Of a DNA stretch of 62,148 nt, positions 41,722 through 50,949 are shown in pieces; the stretch's first letter is position 1; each line of letters starts with the position of its first letter. The stretch spans positions 1-62,148 of the forward strand of contig JAFGQG010000042.1 in assembly GCA_016935765.1 (NCBI GenBank). The letters are read 5' to 3'. A program made the position numbers and the translations under genes. The notes beneath the pieces were generated by a model that ran no database searches, was not told the origin of the DNA, and was given only the letters and a program-made list of their open reading frames with translations. The DNA comes from a bacterium (GTDB lineage: Bacteria > UBP14 > UBA6098 > JAFGQG01).

Positions 41722-44100
41722 GTGAAAGTATTATATCATATTTTTGTTGTTTTGTCAATATTATTGGCATTCAATTCGGCTTCGAGCACTCCGGATACTC
41801 TCGAACTTCTCGGGCAGGTTTCTGGAGGAGCTTGTTTCACCGTGGAATACAAGGACGGACGCCTTTATGCCGGAGGAGGCACCGCTATCATTGTTTACGA
41901 TGCAGCTGATCCAGCGGAGGAAATAATCCTCGCCCGTCGTGATTTCTTGTCTATCGTATCCGACATTATTGTCAGGGATGATACCATAATCTTTGTTGGA
42001 GCGAACCATGACGGTATTTATGCGATAGACGGAACCGATCCATCTCTCCCTATTCTTGCTTATCTGCCGATGCCTGATCATTCTCACTGGGTTGGTGACT
42101 TGGAGCTTATTCCGCCGGATACGCTGTGGCTCTGTGATTTAAGGGGTCTGAGGAAATTGTATTTTAATGGCAGTGCATTCATCGAGCTGGAGAGCTATTT
42201 CGATGGCAGGAAGGTTTCAGGTGTGGGCATTCGTGACACGCTCATGGCGGTCTGTACGCGGGAGTTCTTATCAGGGCACGTTGAGCTTTATAATACTGCT
42301 AACGGAGGGATGGAACTCGTCGATATCTACAACGCTTCAGTGCTTTCGTACGTTGTTGACGCACAATTCGCGGACCTTCGTGATGACATTATTTATGTTC
42401 TCGGTGGCAGTCCCAATCTTGGTCTGAACGGCGATTTCATTGCGCTTCAGGTGGATGGAGATTCGCTATTTGAGATAGCTCGCAGGAATTTCCACGGTGT
42501 GCCGGGATTCGCACAGACTTTCATTATGAACATGGACTCCCGTAACGACACTCTCTTCCTCGCGACCATGGCTGGAATGTATTGGCCGGCAGCCCCGGAT
42601 ACTCCATGGACAGACTGCCCCGTCCTGGACTGCACGCTTCTTCCCGATACTTTCACCATAATCGGGCACATTATTCCAGGGCTATGGTTCTTTGATGTCG
42701 CCCTTCACGATGAGCTACCCGCCCTGGCTATAGCGTCCGAATGGTTCGGTGTCTTATGGACCGATATCTCAGACCTTTCCGTGAGAGATGACACGATCGC
42801 GACACACGCAACCGGGGGCTGGGGGCAGCATGCTTACCTTTATGGCGATACTCTCTGGCTCGCCTGGGAAGGCTATGGGGTGGGGATATTCGACGTGTCG
42901 GATCCCTCGTTCCCTATCCAGATCGGTAGAATTCCCGGTTCGTTCGCATCCGACCTCGTAATCGTGGATACTATCCTGTATCTCTCCCGTTCTTCACAGT
43001 TCATTTTCTACAATCTAGCTCCGTGGCGCCGGGGATTTGATATTGAGCCTATCGATACTTTCGCGCCCCCGATCGTGCTCTTCGAAATCCATATCTGCCA
43101 TGGCATCGCTGCGATTGAAACGGACGTTGGAACCCGAATACTCTGCGGAACGAGTGAAGTGGGCGTGAATTTGATAGACCCTCTCGACCTTCCCTTCGCT
43201 GAATCGGTTGGGCTTCTCTTCGAGGATAAAAACCCGCTGCAGATGAGATGCTTTGGGGATACCCTCTTCATGGTCGGAAGCGAATCACTCTTCATTGCTA
43301 TAATTACGCATGACTCGGCTATTGTGCTGGCTAAGGCGGGATTTCCGGATGCCGCAACAGGTTTATGCCGGGAAGATAACTTCGTCGCGGTGATGTGTGA
43401 GCTCTCAGGGGTTTACTGGTTCCATTTTACTGGAGATTCCCTGGTCCCGCATGGGAACTGGAATCCGGTTGCGGAAGGCAGGGATGTTGAATACAGGGAT
43501 AGTTTGCTCTATGCGTCATGTTCCTCGGAGGGTATATATATCCTTGATTTGTGGCACAGCCCTGATCCGGAAACCCTCGCCTGGTTCCCGGGTACAGGGG
43601 GCTGGGAATTCCTTCATTTCGGCTCCAGCCATATCACCCTAGCGGATGATGGAAAAATATTCCTTACAGACTACCATGGAGCGTGCTTCATCCTGGAATC
43701 CTATGACGATTTCGTTTCAATAAGTGGATACAATAACACAAATTTACCTGACAAATTACAGATTTCATGTTATCCTAATCCTTTCAATGGTGCACTTTCT
43801 ATTGAAATTTCTGGGCTAGGAACAGTAGGGACAGATTATAATCAATCCCAACAGATGGAAATCTACGATATAAATGGTAGAATGGTTTATACTGACAGGC
43901 GGGAATGCCTGTCCATACAGGGTAAGAATACCCGTCAATACGAAAGTGGATGGGAAGGGGATCTCTGTTTCCTATCACCTCTTTCCTGTTCCCTATCCTT
44001 CTCCTGGAAGCCTGAAGAATCAATACCCTCCGGAATTTATCTGGTTAAAATCAAGATATGGAATAATGTCATGTCCAGGAAGGTAGTTTATCTGAAGTAA
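41722..44100 (+). CDS. Secreted beta-propeller protein with sorting domain, paralogue 2
   Basis: 792 residues, a tandem duplicate of the preceding gene, very similar from GQVSGGACFTVEYKDGRLYA to YILDLWHSPDPETLAWFPGT. GTG start 14 bases after the previous stop, with only GGATAAA upstream; it is chosen because it gives a signal peptide (VKVLYHIFVVLSILLAFNSA). The sorting domain, from ISCYPNPFNG through MEIYDINGRM to SGIYLVKI and RKVVYLK, differs from paralogue 1 in its loops: loop 1 has the GTAGGGACAGATTATAATC element (43825-43852), loop 2 one GACAGGCA copy (43894-43913) and a CTGTTTCC/CTGTTCCC stretch (about 43964-44000). The repeats therefore came or changed after the gene duplication. Confidence 0.85.
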   Translation: MKVLYHIFVVLSILLAFNSASSTPDTLELLGQVSGGACFTVEYKDGRLYAGGGTAIIVYDAADPAEEIILARRDFLSIVSDIIVRDDTIIFVGANHDGIYAIDGTDPSLPILAYLPMPDHSHWVGDLELIPPDTLWLCDLRGLRKLYFNGSAFIELESYFDGRKVSGVGIRDTLMAVCTREFLSGHVELYNTANGGMELVDIYNASVLSYVVDAQFADLRDDIIYVLGGSPNLGLNGDFIALQVDGDSLFEIARRNFHGVPGFAQTFIMNMDSRNDTLFLATMAGMYWPAAPDTPWTDCPVLDCTLLPDTFTIIGHIIPGLWFFDVALHDELPALAIASEWFGVLWTDISDLSVRDDTIATHATGGWGQHAYLYGDTLWLAWEGYGVGIFDVSDPSFPIQIGRIPGSFASDLVIVDTILYLSRSSQFIFYNLAPWRRGFDIEPIDTFAPPIVLFEIHICHGIAAIETDVGTRILCGTSEVGVNLIDPLDLPFAESVGLLFEDKNPLQMRCFGDTLFMVGSESLFIAIITHDSAIVLAKAGFPDAATGLCREDNFVAVMCELSGVYWFHFTGDSLVPHGNWNPVAEGRDVEYRDSLLYASCSSEGIYILDLWHSPDPETLAWFPGTGGWEFLHFGSSHITLADDGKIFLTDYHGACFILESYDDFVSISGYNNTNLPDKLQISCYPNPFNGALSIEISGLGTVGTDYNQSQQMEIYDINGRMVYTDRRECLSIQGKNTRQYESGWEGDLCFLSPLSCSLSFSWKPEESIPSGIYLVKIKIWNNVMSRKVVYLK
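43825..43852 (+). repeat. GTAGGGACAGATTATAATC element, diverged copy
   Basis: Same left arm as the near-palindrome at 22008-22035, with the right arm mutated (ATCAATCCCAAC). Both lie after an identical context, CTATTGAAATTTCTGG, in loop 1 of a sorting domain. Confidence 0.7.
43894..43913 (+). repeat. GACAGGCA-family palindrome, single copy
   Basis: GACAGGCGGGAATGCCTGTC, followed by CCATACAGGG as in the 39 kb copies, in loop 2 of the sorting domain. Confidence 0.8.
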
Positions 44101-44140
44101 ACCACTCCAGGAAGCTTTTTTATCGTTTTAAATTTCTTAC

Positions 44141-44168
44141 TTGACCTTAATAATTAATTTGATAAAAT
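44141..44168 (+). promoter_or_regulatory. Possible promoter of the 44261 gene
   Basis: TTGACC (44141-44146), 16-base spacer, TAAAAT (44163-44168), about 85 bases ahead of the start codon. Confidence 0.4.
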
Positions 44169-44260
44169 GTTTTTTATGTTGTTATGAAAGTTATTGAAAT
44201 TAGATGCGTAGGTTTCAATTTACTGGGCAATTAAATAAAACATATTATTAAGGGATTTTG

Positions 44261-45634
44261 ATGCACGAAATCGAATGGATGGGGGTCACAATTGGATGGG
44301 AGATAGTTACCTATAGAAGAGGCACTTTTCTGCAGGTGAACTGGAACCTCTATATCAATGATGTGTTTGTTGCGAAAAAAGAATACCCCAAGATGAATGA
44401 TACTTTAAGAACCAGTTTCGTGCACGATTCACAAGTTCTAAATGTTGAACTCAACCGTAGGGGAGGTCTTTTCGGGAGTTTATATGTGTTAGCTATAGAC
44501 GATTTCGAAATAGACAGGGTGTATTTCCCCTTCTGGAAAATGAAGGGTTGGGCTTCTTATTTCATCATAAATTTTCTTTTTAGAGGAATACCGCTGGTAG
44601 TCGTAGGAACTCTGCTCATAGGTTTGGTGGCAAGTGTTGGCATTTTTTCCAGGGTTAGGAAAATAGTGTTTCGCACAGAAGTAGAAGAATTGAATACATC
44701 TTTAGTACAAGGCTCAATCTATTATGTTGATCACCTGGGTAAACTAATGAAATATACTCCCAGGACTTCCGCGACGACGACCGTTTTTGTGCCGGATTCT
44801 ATGGAGGTAAGAGCGATCTCCCCAGATAGAAAAAGCATTATCTTATCATATCCTAAAGGCTACACCAGGGGTAAATATCCTCTCAGGAAAATATTCTGGA
44901 TGAATCTTGCTAACCGTTCCAAGAAACTGTTATTCGAAGAAAAAATCGGAATGTTAAGAACCTCTTTCACTCCGGATGGTAACAGTATATATTTGTTTTT
45001 CAATACCCCGACTCGCACTTCTGGAGATGCGATTCTTGCAGATTCCCTGGGAAACATAGTCAATCTTGATGATAACTTTGGGAATTACGCCCCTTATGGT
45101 TATTACATAATTGGGCATAATAAAAGTTTTCAACCGTGGCAGGTTTATGATCTTAGAAGCGGAGAAGAGCTTGAACTGGATCCCGAGACCTTCCCCAGCA
45201 CGATTTTTGCATTCTGGTGGCGTGGAGATACCCTGTTAGTGAAGCCTTTTCAGGAAGCCAACTGGGGGATTTTTGTCCCTCTCAGCACCATGGATACTGA
45301 AACCCTGTACTTTAAGGGTGATAACTTCGAGTATGTCAAAGAACCCGAACCACGGATAGTCTCAAAGGACTTTGGAGCAGTACTCAATATCTTTTCAATG
45401 AAGGTGTACGATCACCTGTATATTTACGAGAAAAAACGTTTAGTCTGGGATACCTGGACTACCGGCACTCCCAGTATCTTCGTTTTCTCCCCGGATGGAT
45501 CCGTTTTCCTCGCTACCCATTACCAGTATGACCCACAGGAGAAAGAATGGTATGCCATACATGGACCGAATGGAGCCGAACAGATCTTGCCGATTAGACC
45601 GCCTGCAAGATTGCTTTGCTGGGCTGAAGATTGA
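44261..45634 (+). CDS. Membrane-anchored beta-propeller-like protein, unknown
   Basis: 457 residues from ATG 44261 (AAGGGA upstream; TTG at 44258 is less likely). No signal peptide: the protein opens with a cytoplasmic beta domain (about 1-90) containing WNLYINDVFVAKKEYPKMND, LRTSFVHDSQVLNVELNRR and LYVLAIDDFEIDRV, which in pattern recalls FAIM1-like small beta domains, a weak guess. One or two membrane spans follow (about 100-132, IINFLFRGIPLVVVGTLLIG). The rest is a TolB/WD-like propeller (AISPDRKSIILSYPKG, TSFTPDGNSIYLFFN, FVFSPDGSVFLATHYQYD) probably outside the membrane. Partner unknown. Confidence 0.7.
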   Translation: MHEIEWMGVTIGWEIVTYRRGTFLQVNWNLYINDVFVAKKEYPKMNDTLRTSFVHDSQVLNVELNRRGGLFGSLYVLAIDDFEIDRVYFPFWKMKGWASYFIINFLFRGIPLVVVGTLLIGLVASVGIFSRVRKIVFRTEVEELNTSLVQGSIYYVDHLGKLMKYTPRTSATTTVFVPDSMEVRAISPDRKSIILSYPKGYTRGKYPLRKIFWMNLANRSKKLLFEEKIGMLRTSFTPDGNSIYLFFNTPTRTSGDAILADSLGNIVNLDDNFGNYAPYGYYIIGHNKSFQPWQVYDLRSGEELELDPETFPSTIFAFWWRGDTLLVKPFQEANWGIFVPLSTMDTETLYFKGDNFEYVKEPEPRIVSKDFGAVLNIFSMKVYDHLYIYEKKRLVWDTWTTGTPSIFVFSPDGSVFLATHYQYDPQEKEWYAIHGPNGAEQILPIRPPARLLCWAED

Positions 45635-45772
45635 TGGTGAATCCAGCAGTATAAGAGTTGAATACTATTGATTTTTTGAATAAAGGTTATGATTTAGACG
45701 GTTTTGTCTTTTAAACTCATTTATTTTATGGTGAAAATTTCCTTGATAAATCTTTAGAATACGGGAGTCTTG

Positions 45773-48652
45773 ATGTACAGGATTATTATATTTATTTTGG
45801 TAGTTATGGTTACGGTTTCGTCTGCTCAATTTTATGAAGAATCAGATAGCTTCCCGCCTGCAATGGATTCGGTTGCCTGGTCTTATCTTGATTCAGCGAT
45901 TTATTATTCCGGCGGCACGAAGTACGACCCGGAATTCGAAAAAAAATGGGCTGGAGATACCCTTTTTCGCCTCCCCGTTGTGGAACGCATATTGGACCAT
46001 CCCCTGGAATTGCCTGACACCATTGACTCGTGGACAAGGTATGTGCTCGACCACTCAATCGAACTGTCTTCCCTCACAAGATGGGCTTTCTCAAGAATTG
46101 ACATCGAGGCAGAAATAAAACAACTGGATAAGATTGAGAACAAAATAAATGAAATCGCTGGAAAAGACACCACAGGGAGTGGTCTTGGCGAAAAAATCCG
46201 GCAACCGGTAAGGATACTCCTCGCTTCATTCGATGTTGCTTCCCTGCATCGCCAGAAAATGCTGGCTTCGATACCGGAGGGTACCCTGGATTCACTGCTT
46301 CAGCTTTTGCCTCTATTTTGGACGGATGGAGAAGATAGCGCTGCAGACACACTCGAATGCTACTTTATAGACCTTCTTGGTCATGAGTGCGATACTTCAA
46401 AAGATATCCATTTGGATTCCCTGTACGAAGCGATAGCAGGCATTGATCTGCAAGAGCTGGAGTTGGCGACTTACGCGCTTGCGAGGGGAGTTGAACTGGC
46501 AGTTGAGATGTTGACTTCGGAGTCGATAGCTCAAGTCATTGAAAACAAGCATTTACTTGACACACGCTGGGGAAAGGTCGTCATCGGCAGTAACGGTACG
46601 GACATCTTCGATGGTGCGAACATAATCCTTGATCCCGGCGGGAACGATATATACTTCGGGGAAGCTTCCAGCGGGGTTATAGGTAGAAACGAATTCGGGG
46701 TTACCATAGATCTTGGCGGAAACGATTACTACGATTCAAGGGGCTCGGTCTTTTCCCAGGGCAGTGGAGTTTTTGGTGTGGGTATTCTCGCGGATGTTTC
46801 GGGAGATGATATCTATACAGCAAGTCACTATTCACAGGGTTCCGGACTGTTCGGTTCGGGTTTGCTGATAGACTTCGCTGGTGATGACCAGTATTCGAGC
46901 GGTGTGTTCGTTCAGGGAGCAGGGAACTTCGGCATTGGGTTGATTATCGACGTCGAAGGAGAGGACAGCTATCGCTCGTACGAGCACGCGCAGGGCTTTG
47001 CCGGTCCGGCAGGTATGGGATTATCGATAGACATGGAGGGCGCGGACGGTTATTACTCCGGCGGGAAATACTCTCACGACCCCCTTGCACCTTTCGATTA
47101 TCACTCCTTCGCGCAGGGGTTCTCCATTGGTTGGCGACCAGATGTGTCCGGAGGTATCGGCTTTCTCTTCGATAAATCAGGAAACGATACCTACACTACC
47201 GGAGTGTACGGTCAGGGGGTGAGTTACTGGTATGCTCTCGGTTTGCTTGTGGATAACAGCGGCAACGATGTTTATACTTCGGTATGGTATCCTCAGGGTT
47301 CTGGCATACATCTTTCTATCGGCGCGCTCGTGGACCGCGGGGGTAATGATGTGTATGTCTCCCCTCAGGGGCCCGGGCAGGGTTCAGCCCATGATTACTC
47401 GGTCGGCTTTCTCTCGGAATACCAGGGGGATGATATGTACATCGTGGATGGGGGTCAGGGAACCTCTCTCACCAATTCGTTCGTGCTATTCCTGGACCGC
47501 AACGGGGATGATATGTACGCTAAGCGCAAGGAAGGAAGCATAAACTGGGCTTATGGCCGCGGCGCGAGAGGAACGGGAAGCTACGGTATTTTCCTGGACC
47601 TCGAAGGTTCGGATTACTACTCCGATAAAGAGATTCCCGGCAATGAGCATTACTGGTTCCAGGGTGAGTTGGGCATTGGGATAGATATCAAAGGGGTGCC
47701 GTTCCCCGACCCAGTCCAGGAGCTTGCGGAAGAACTGGCAGACGAGGAACCCGACTCCGGTCGCACTATCGAGGATGTGTTCCGGGATGCCTCAACCTGG
47801 GGAGTGGGATCAAAAGCGAAAAAAGCGGAAAACGCATTCCAGGAACTTCTCGACTCCGGAGAAGTCGCGGCAGCTTACATCTGCGATGAACAGCTTGGAA
47901 CGAAATCATCCCTCAAGTTGAGAGTAATTAAAAGGTTTTCGGACGAAAAGCGGGATTTGATGAGACCGTGTCTATATCGAGCGCTCCACGAGAGAGAGAA
48001 GAAAGAGAGATTTGGAAATTCGGTCTACCTTCTCGGGGAAATGCAGGATACGATGGCTGTGGATTCCCTGCTGCCTTTGCTTCAGGAGAAAAAATACAGG
48101 ATATCTGTCATATCCGCCCTCGGAAAAATAAAGGATACAACAGCGATTCCGCATATACTAAAGTGGAAGGACGAGGAACGGCAATCGGCGAGGTATATCG
48201 TCGCGAAGGCGTTAGCTGACATAAAGGATGCGAGAGGCATTCCAGCCCTGCTCGATTTCCTGAACGACGATTACCTTATCGTCCGGCAGGCAGCGCAGAT
48301 AGGCATTCAAAACATGTACAAAGAAACGTTCCCGGTAGCCCTGAAACAGATACCAATCGCAAAAAACCTGCAGCTTATACACCTTATAAGAGCGATACCG
48401 GACATGTGCAGGAACTTTCGTAATAACGAGGATTATGATTCAACTTATGTGGAAGCGAGATATGCTCAGGCAAGAAAAGCGCTGCTCCCCTTGATAGATA
48501 ATCCGAATAACGTTGTTCGGGGACACGCTGTGATGGCGCTTGGAATGCTAAAGGGCGATGAGACGCTCTCGGAACTTCGGCGGAAGTATGAATTCGAACC
48601 AGACGCCTTCGTCCGCTCAATGTATCGCTATGTACTGGAGATGAAGAAGTAA
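45773..48652 (+). CDS. Secreted GGND-repeat beta-solenoid protein with C-terminal HEAT repeats
   Basis: About 959 residues from ATG 45773 (GGGAG upstream; TTG 45770 possible). Signal peptide ends SSAQ. A helical N-terminal domain (about 25-270), then about ten beta-solenoid repeats of 25-30 residues (about 275-630) keyed by [IL]DxxGxDxY: LDPGGNDIY, IDLGGNDYY, ADVSGDDIY, IDFAGDDQY, VDNSGNDVY, VDRGGNDVY, LDRNGDDMY. This pattern resembles RTX-like calcium-binding turns but lacks the strict nonapeptide. Residues about 690-959 are HEAT repeats (VISALGKIKDTTAIPHIL, VAKALADIKDARGIPALLDF, HAVMALGMLKGDETLSEL). No sorting domain. Solenoid plus HEAT in one exported protein suggests a scaffold. Confidence 0.82.
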   Translation: MYRIIIFILVVMVTVSSAQFYEESDSFPPAMDSVAWSYLDSAIYYSGGTKYDPEFEKKWAGDTLFRLPVVERILDHPLELPDTIDSWTRYVLDHSIELSSLTRWAFSRIDIEAEIKQLDKIENKINEIAGKDTTGSGLGEKIRQPVRILLASFDVASLHRQKMLASIPEGTLDSLLQLLPLFWTDGEDSAADTLECYFIDLLGHECDTSKDIHLDSLYEAIAGIDLQELELATYALARGVELAVEMLTSESIAQVIENKHLLDTRWGKVVIGSNGTDIFDGANIILDPGGNDIYFGEASSGVIGRNEFGVTIDLGGNDYYDSRGSVFSQGSGVFGVGILADVSGDDIYTASHYSQGSGLFGSGLLIDFAGDDQYSSGVFVQGAGNFGIGLIIDVEGEDSYRSYEHAQGFAGPAGMGLSIDMEGADGYYSGGKYSHDPLAPFDYHSFAQGFSIGWRPDVSGGIGFLFDKSGNDTYTTGVYGQGVSYWYALGLLVDNSGNDVYTSVWYPQGSGIHLSIGALVDRGGNDVYVSPQGPGQGSAHDYSVGFLSEYQGDDMYIVDGGQGTSLTNSFVLFLDRNGDDMYAKRKEGSINWAYGRGARGTGSYGIFLDLEGSDYYSDKEIPGNEHYWFQGELGIGIDIKGVPFPDPVQELAEELADEEPDSGRTIEDVFRDASTWGVGSKAKKAENAFQELLDSGEVAAAYICDEQLGTKSSLKLRVIKRFSDEKRDLMRPCLYRALHEREKKERFGNSVYLLGEMQDTMAVDSLLPLLQEKKYRISVISALGKIKDTTAIPHILKWKDEERQSARYIVAKALADIKDARGIPALLDFLNDDYLIVRQAAQIGIQNMYKETFPVALKQIPIAKNLQLIHLIRAIPDMCRNFRNNEDYDSTYVEARYAQARKALLPLIDNPNNVVRGHAVMALGMLKGDETLSELRRKYEFEPDAFVRSMYRYVLEMKK

Positions 48653-48914
48653 CCAGTGGCTAGTATTCAGTGGTCAGAAGGAAAATGATGGAGGAAATAC
48701 GAGGGAAATTATCAGTTACCAGTTATCAATTATCAATTAGCAGCGGGGAAAAAATAAAATATCTCGTAGCCGCAGGGCTTCAGCCTGCGCTCCAAGCACA
48801 ATTATCAATTATCAGTTAGCAATTTACCATAAGTAAAATGTGGATTTGGGTAGGTCGGAGCCTCAGCTCTAACACGTGTTGAAATTGGGGTGGGGAATCG
48901 TCAATTGTCAATCG
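48653..48914. repeat. Composite repeat cluster between convergent genes
   Basis: A 262-base non-coding stretch made mostly of repeats: ATTATCAGTTACCAGTTATC-type units (48707-48741), a GCAGGGCTTCAGCCTGC palindrome (48772-48788, in 48766-48793), more ATTATCAATTATCAGTTAGC units (48799-48822) and a GTAGGTCGGAGCCTCAGCTC element (48851-48870). The palindromic element is bracketed by the ATTATCA repeats. Confidence 0.7.
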
Positions 48915-49763
48915 TCATTTTTTTGGGTTGTACCAGTATATCACACCCGCGCATGCGATGATGATAACCGTGCCAATCGCGCTGAGAACATCAGGATGTT
49001 CTCCCCAGAAGGCGAAGCCGAAGAAAGCGGAGAAGATCACCATAATGTAAGTGTACAAAGAGACTTCTGCCGCCGGGGCGTAGCGGTATGCGTTGGTAAC
49101 GAAGAGCTGACCGAGAAGCGCGAATACTCCGATTCCTACGAGGGCTAAAGTCTGTATTAGATTGGGAAGAACGAAAGTGAAAGCCACGAGGGGTATCAGG
49201 AGCACCAGAGGGAAGACATTAAAATAGAATACGACAGTGACAGGGGATTCCCTCTTCCCAAGATATCTTACGAGAGTGTGGGCTACTCCCGAAAAAACAG
49301 CAGAGCATAATGCTATCACTCCGGGTAAAACACTTATATCGAACCGTGGCTTGATTATCATGAGCGCTCCGGCGAATACAACTAATAGAACGGGGATGTG
49401 TATTTTGCTAAGCTTCTCATGGAGAAAGACGTAGGCAAAAACTGCAACGAAGAATGGGGCGAGCCTATTCAGCATCGCCGCGTCGGCAAGGACAAGGTTG
49501 CTAACCGCGTAAAAGTAGCATATCATAGCTAGCAGACCGAAGAAAGCTCTGCCCAGCAGTGGTTTTATGTTCTTTCTCGAACCAAGAAGGGATACACCTG
49601 TCTTTTTGGCAATGATGATTGTGAAAATTGCTCCGATAGTATTCCTGAAGCAAATTTGCTGGAATACGGGTATCCCGGCAGCAAGTTTTATCATCACTGC
49701 CATAAGAGCAAATGATAAAGCGCCAAGGGTAATATTGATTAAAGCTTTTACCTTGTTTTCCAT
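48915..49763 (-). CDS. EamA/DMT-superfamily transporter
   Basis: 282 residues, about ten membrane helices, two EamA repeats. Family-like pieces: FALMAVMIKLAAGIPVFQQI, CFRNTIGAI, YFYAVSNLVLADAAMLNRLA PFF region (about 83-106) and the second repeat with LLGQLFVTNAYRYAPAAEVS and YTYIMVIFSAFFGFAFWGE. Exports small metabolites such as amino acids or nucleosides in characterised members; the substrate cannot be told. Full length. It faces the GGND protein tail to tail. Confidence 0.9.
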   Translation of the reverse strand: MENKVKALINITLGALSFALMAVMIKLAAGIPVFQQICFRNTIGAIFTIIIAKKTGVSLLGSRKNIKPLLGRAFFGLLAMICYFYAVSNLVLADAAMLNRLAPFFVAVFAYVFLHEKLSKIHIPVLLVVFAGALMIIKPRFDISVLPGVIALCSAVFSGVAHTLVRYLGKRESPVTVVFYFNVFPLVLLIPLVAFTFVLPNLIQTLALVGIGVFALLGQLFVTNAYRYAPAAEVSLYTYIMVIFSAFFGFAFWGEHPDVLSAIGTVIIIACAGVIYWYNPKK

Positions 49764-50082
49764 CCCAGAATTATATTATTTCCATTTTCTAAGTCAAGGA
49801 GATATATTATAACAGATACGAAAAGCTCTCAGTAACATAATATAGTTCATTATTTCCTTTAATAATGCCCAATTCCAACGCTTCAACGCATAAGCAAATG
49901 AACCCATTAACTTTTGCCGGTTTTTAATTTGAGATTCCTCGATTTTTCACCAGTACGTATCGACAGTCTAAAAAAAATGAATGGCAAACCAGCGCATGAA
50001 CGCTTACACATGTAAGCCTTGCGCCTTCACTACACTCAATACCCCTGTACTTTATACCCGTAATTGCTGCGGAAAAAAATAC
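49764..50082. other. Intergenic region, nothing recognised
   Basis: 319 bases between the transporter start and the end of the subtilase operon. It should contain the transporter promoter, but no clear -35/-10 pair, terminator hairpin or repeat was seen. Confidence 0.5.
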
Positions 50083-50940
50083 TCACTCGCCTACTGAGAT
50101 CCTTACCCTTACGAATCTGGCTCTTCCCGAGTCGGGCTCCACAAAGATAAGAGACTCGAATCTCTTGCCCTTTAACGCCTCATCGGCAGGGAGTTCCATG
50201 TTTAATTTAATTTCTTCATGCGTGTTCGGGGATATATCAATTTTCTCCACTGAAGGAGTGATCCATGATAACTCAGGTATCCAGGTGTAGCCTCCCCTGT
50301 TCTCTATGGCAAGCTTTCCCTGCTCGACTACTGGAACTTCGTGAGTGATAGCGTATTTGTGACTGAGAGAGTCGTTATTGAATATATTGAACGTGACTGT
50401 GTTAAACGTGCCGGGAAGAACATTTTCGAAAGCGACGATACTCGGAGCTAAACCGAATTCTCCGTACGGTGGTCTGTTGATATCCTCTTTACTCTTTGTC
50501 TCGAAAATATACGCGGGAGCCACACTCGCCTGGAACATACCGCTTCCCACCTGCTTCACCATAACGTAGAACAACCAATGCTGATTGTAATACTCTTCGC
50601 CCGGAAGGGTCTCAAACAGCATGTCGATATACCTTGCTGAGTTGGGTTCGACGATTACTGTGTCACTACATAGAAAGGATAACCACCCTGCTTCCGGCGG
50701 ATCGGTATATCCTCTCAACCAATCTTCCCGAACCTTCGATGGTTTGAGTGGGGTTATCGTATATTTTTGCGCTTCGTCCGAGTCGTTATGAATTGAGAAT
50801 CCGATATCCACCTTGACCTGTTCACCCACGGGTACCCCCATGCTGTTAAAAGAACCCGGGGATACCTTTACCGCATGGGAATACTGGATACAAAGGAGCA
50901 AGGTCATTATTACTGTAATCCAAATATGTTTTTTCACCAT
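50083..50940 (-). CDS. Secreted tandem Ig-like protein, last gene of the subtilase operon
   Basis: 285 residues. Signal peptide 1-23 (ends YSHA). Two beta-sandwich domains with parallel wording: first VKVSPGSFNSMGVPVGEQVK, then FSIHNDSDEAQKYTI; second FGLAPSIVAFENVLPGTFNT, then FNIFNNDSLSHKYAITHEV. This resembles pili-chaperone/DUF916-type Ig domains that cap or anchor surface fibres. ATG with AAGGTGAG; it begins nine bases after the upstream gene, so it is surely co-transcribed. No sorting domain. Likely partner of the two small secreted proteins upstream. Function is inferred from context only. Confidence 0.75.
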   Translation of the reverse strand: MVKKHIWITVIMTLLLCIQYSHAVKVSPGSFNSMGVPVGEQVKVDIGFSIHNDSDEAQKYTITPLKPSKVREDWLRGYTDPPEAGWLSFLCSDTVIVEPNSARYIDMLFETLPGEEYYNQHWLFYVMVKQVGSGMFQASVAPAYIFETKSKEDINRPPYGEFGLAPSIVAFENVLPGTFNTVTFNIFNNDSLSHKYAITHEVPVVEQGKLAIENRGGYTWIPELSWITPSVEKIDISPNTHEEIKLNMELPADEALKGKRFESLIFVEPDSGRARFVRVRISVGE

Positions 50941-50949
50941 AGTCTCACC

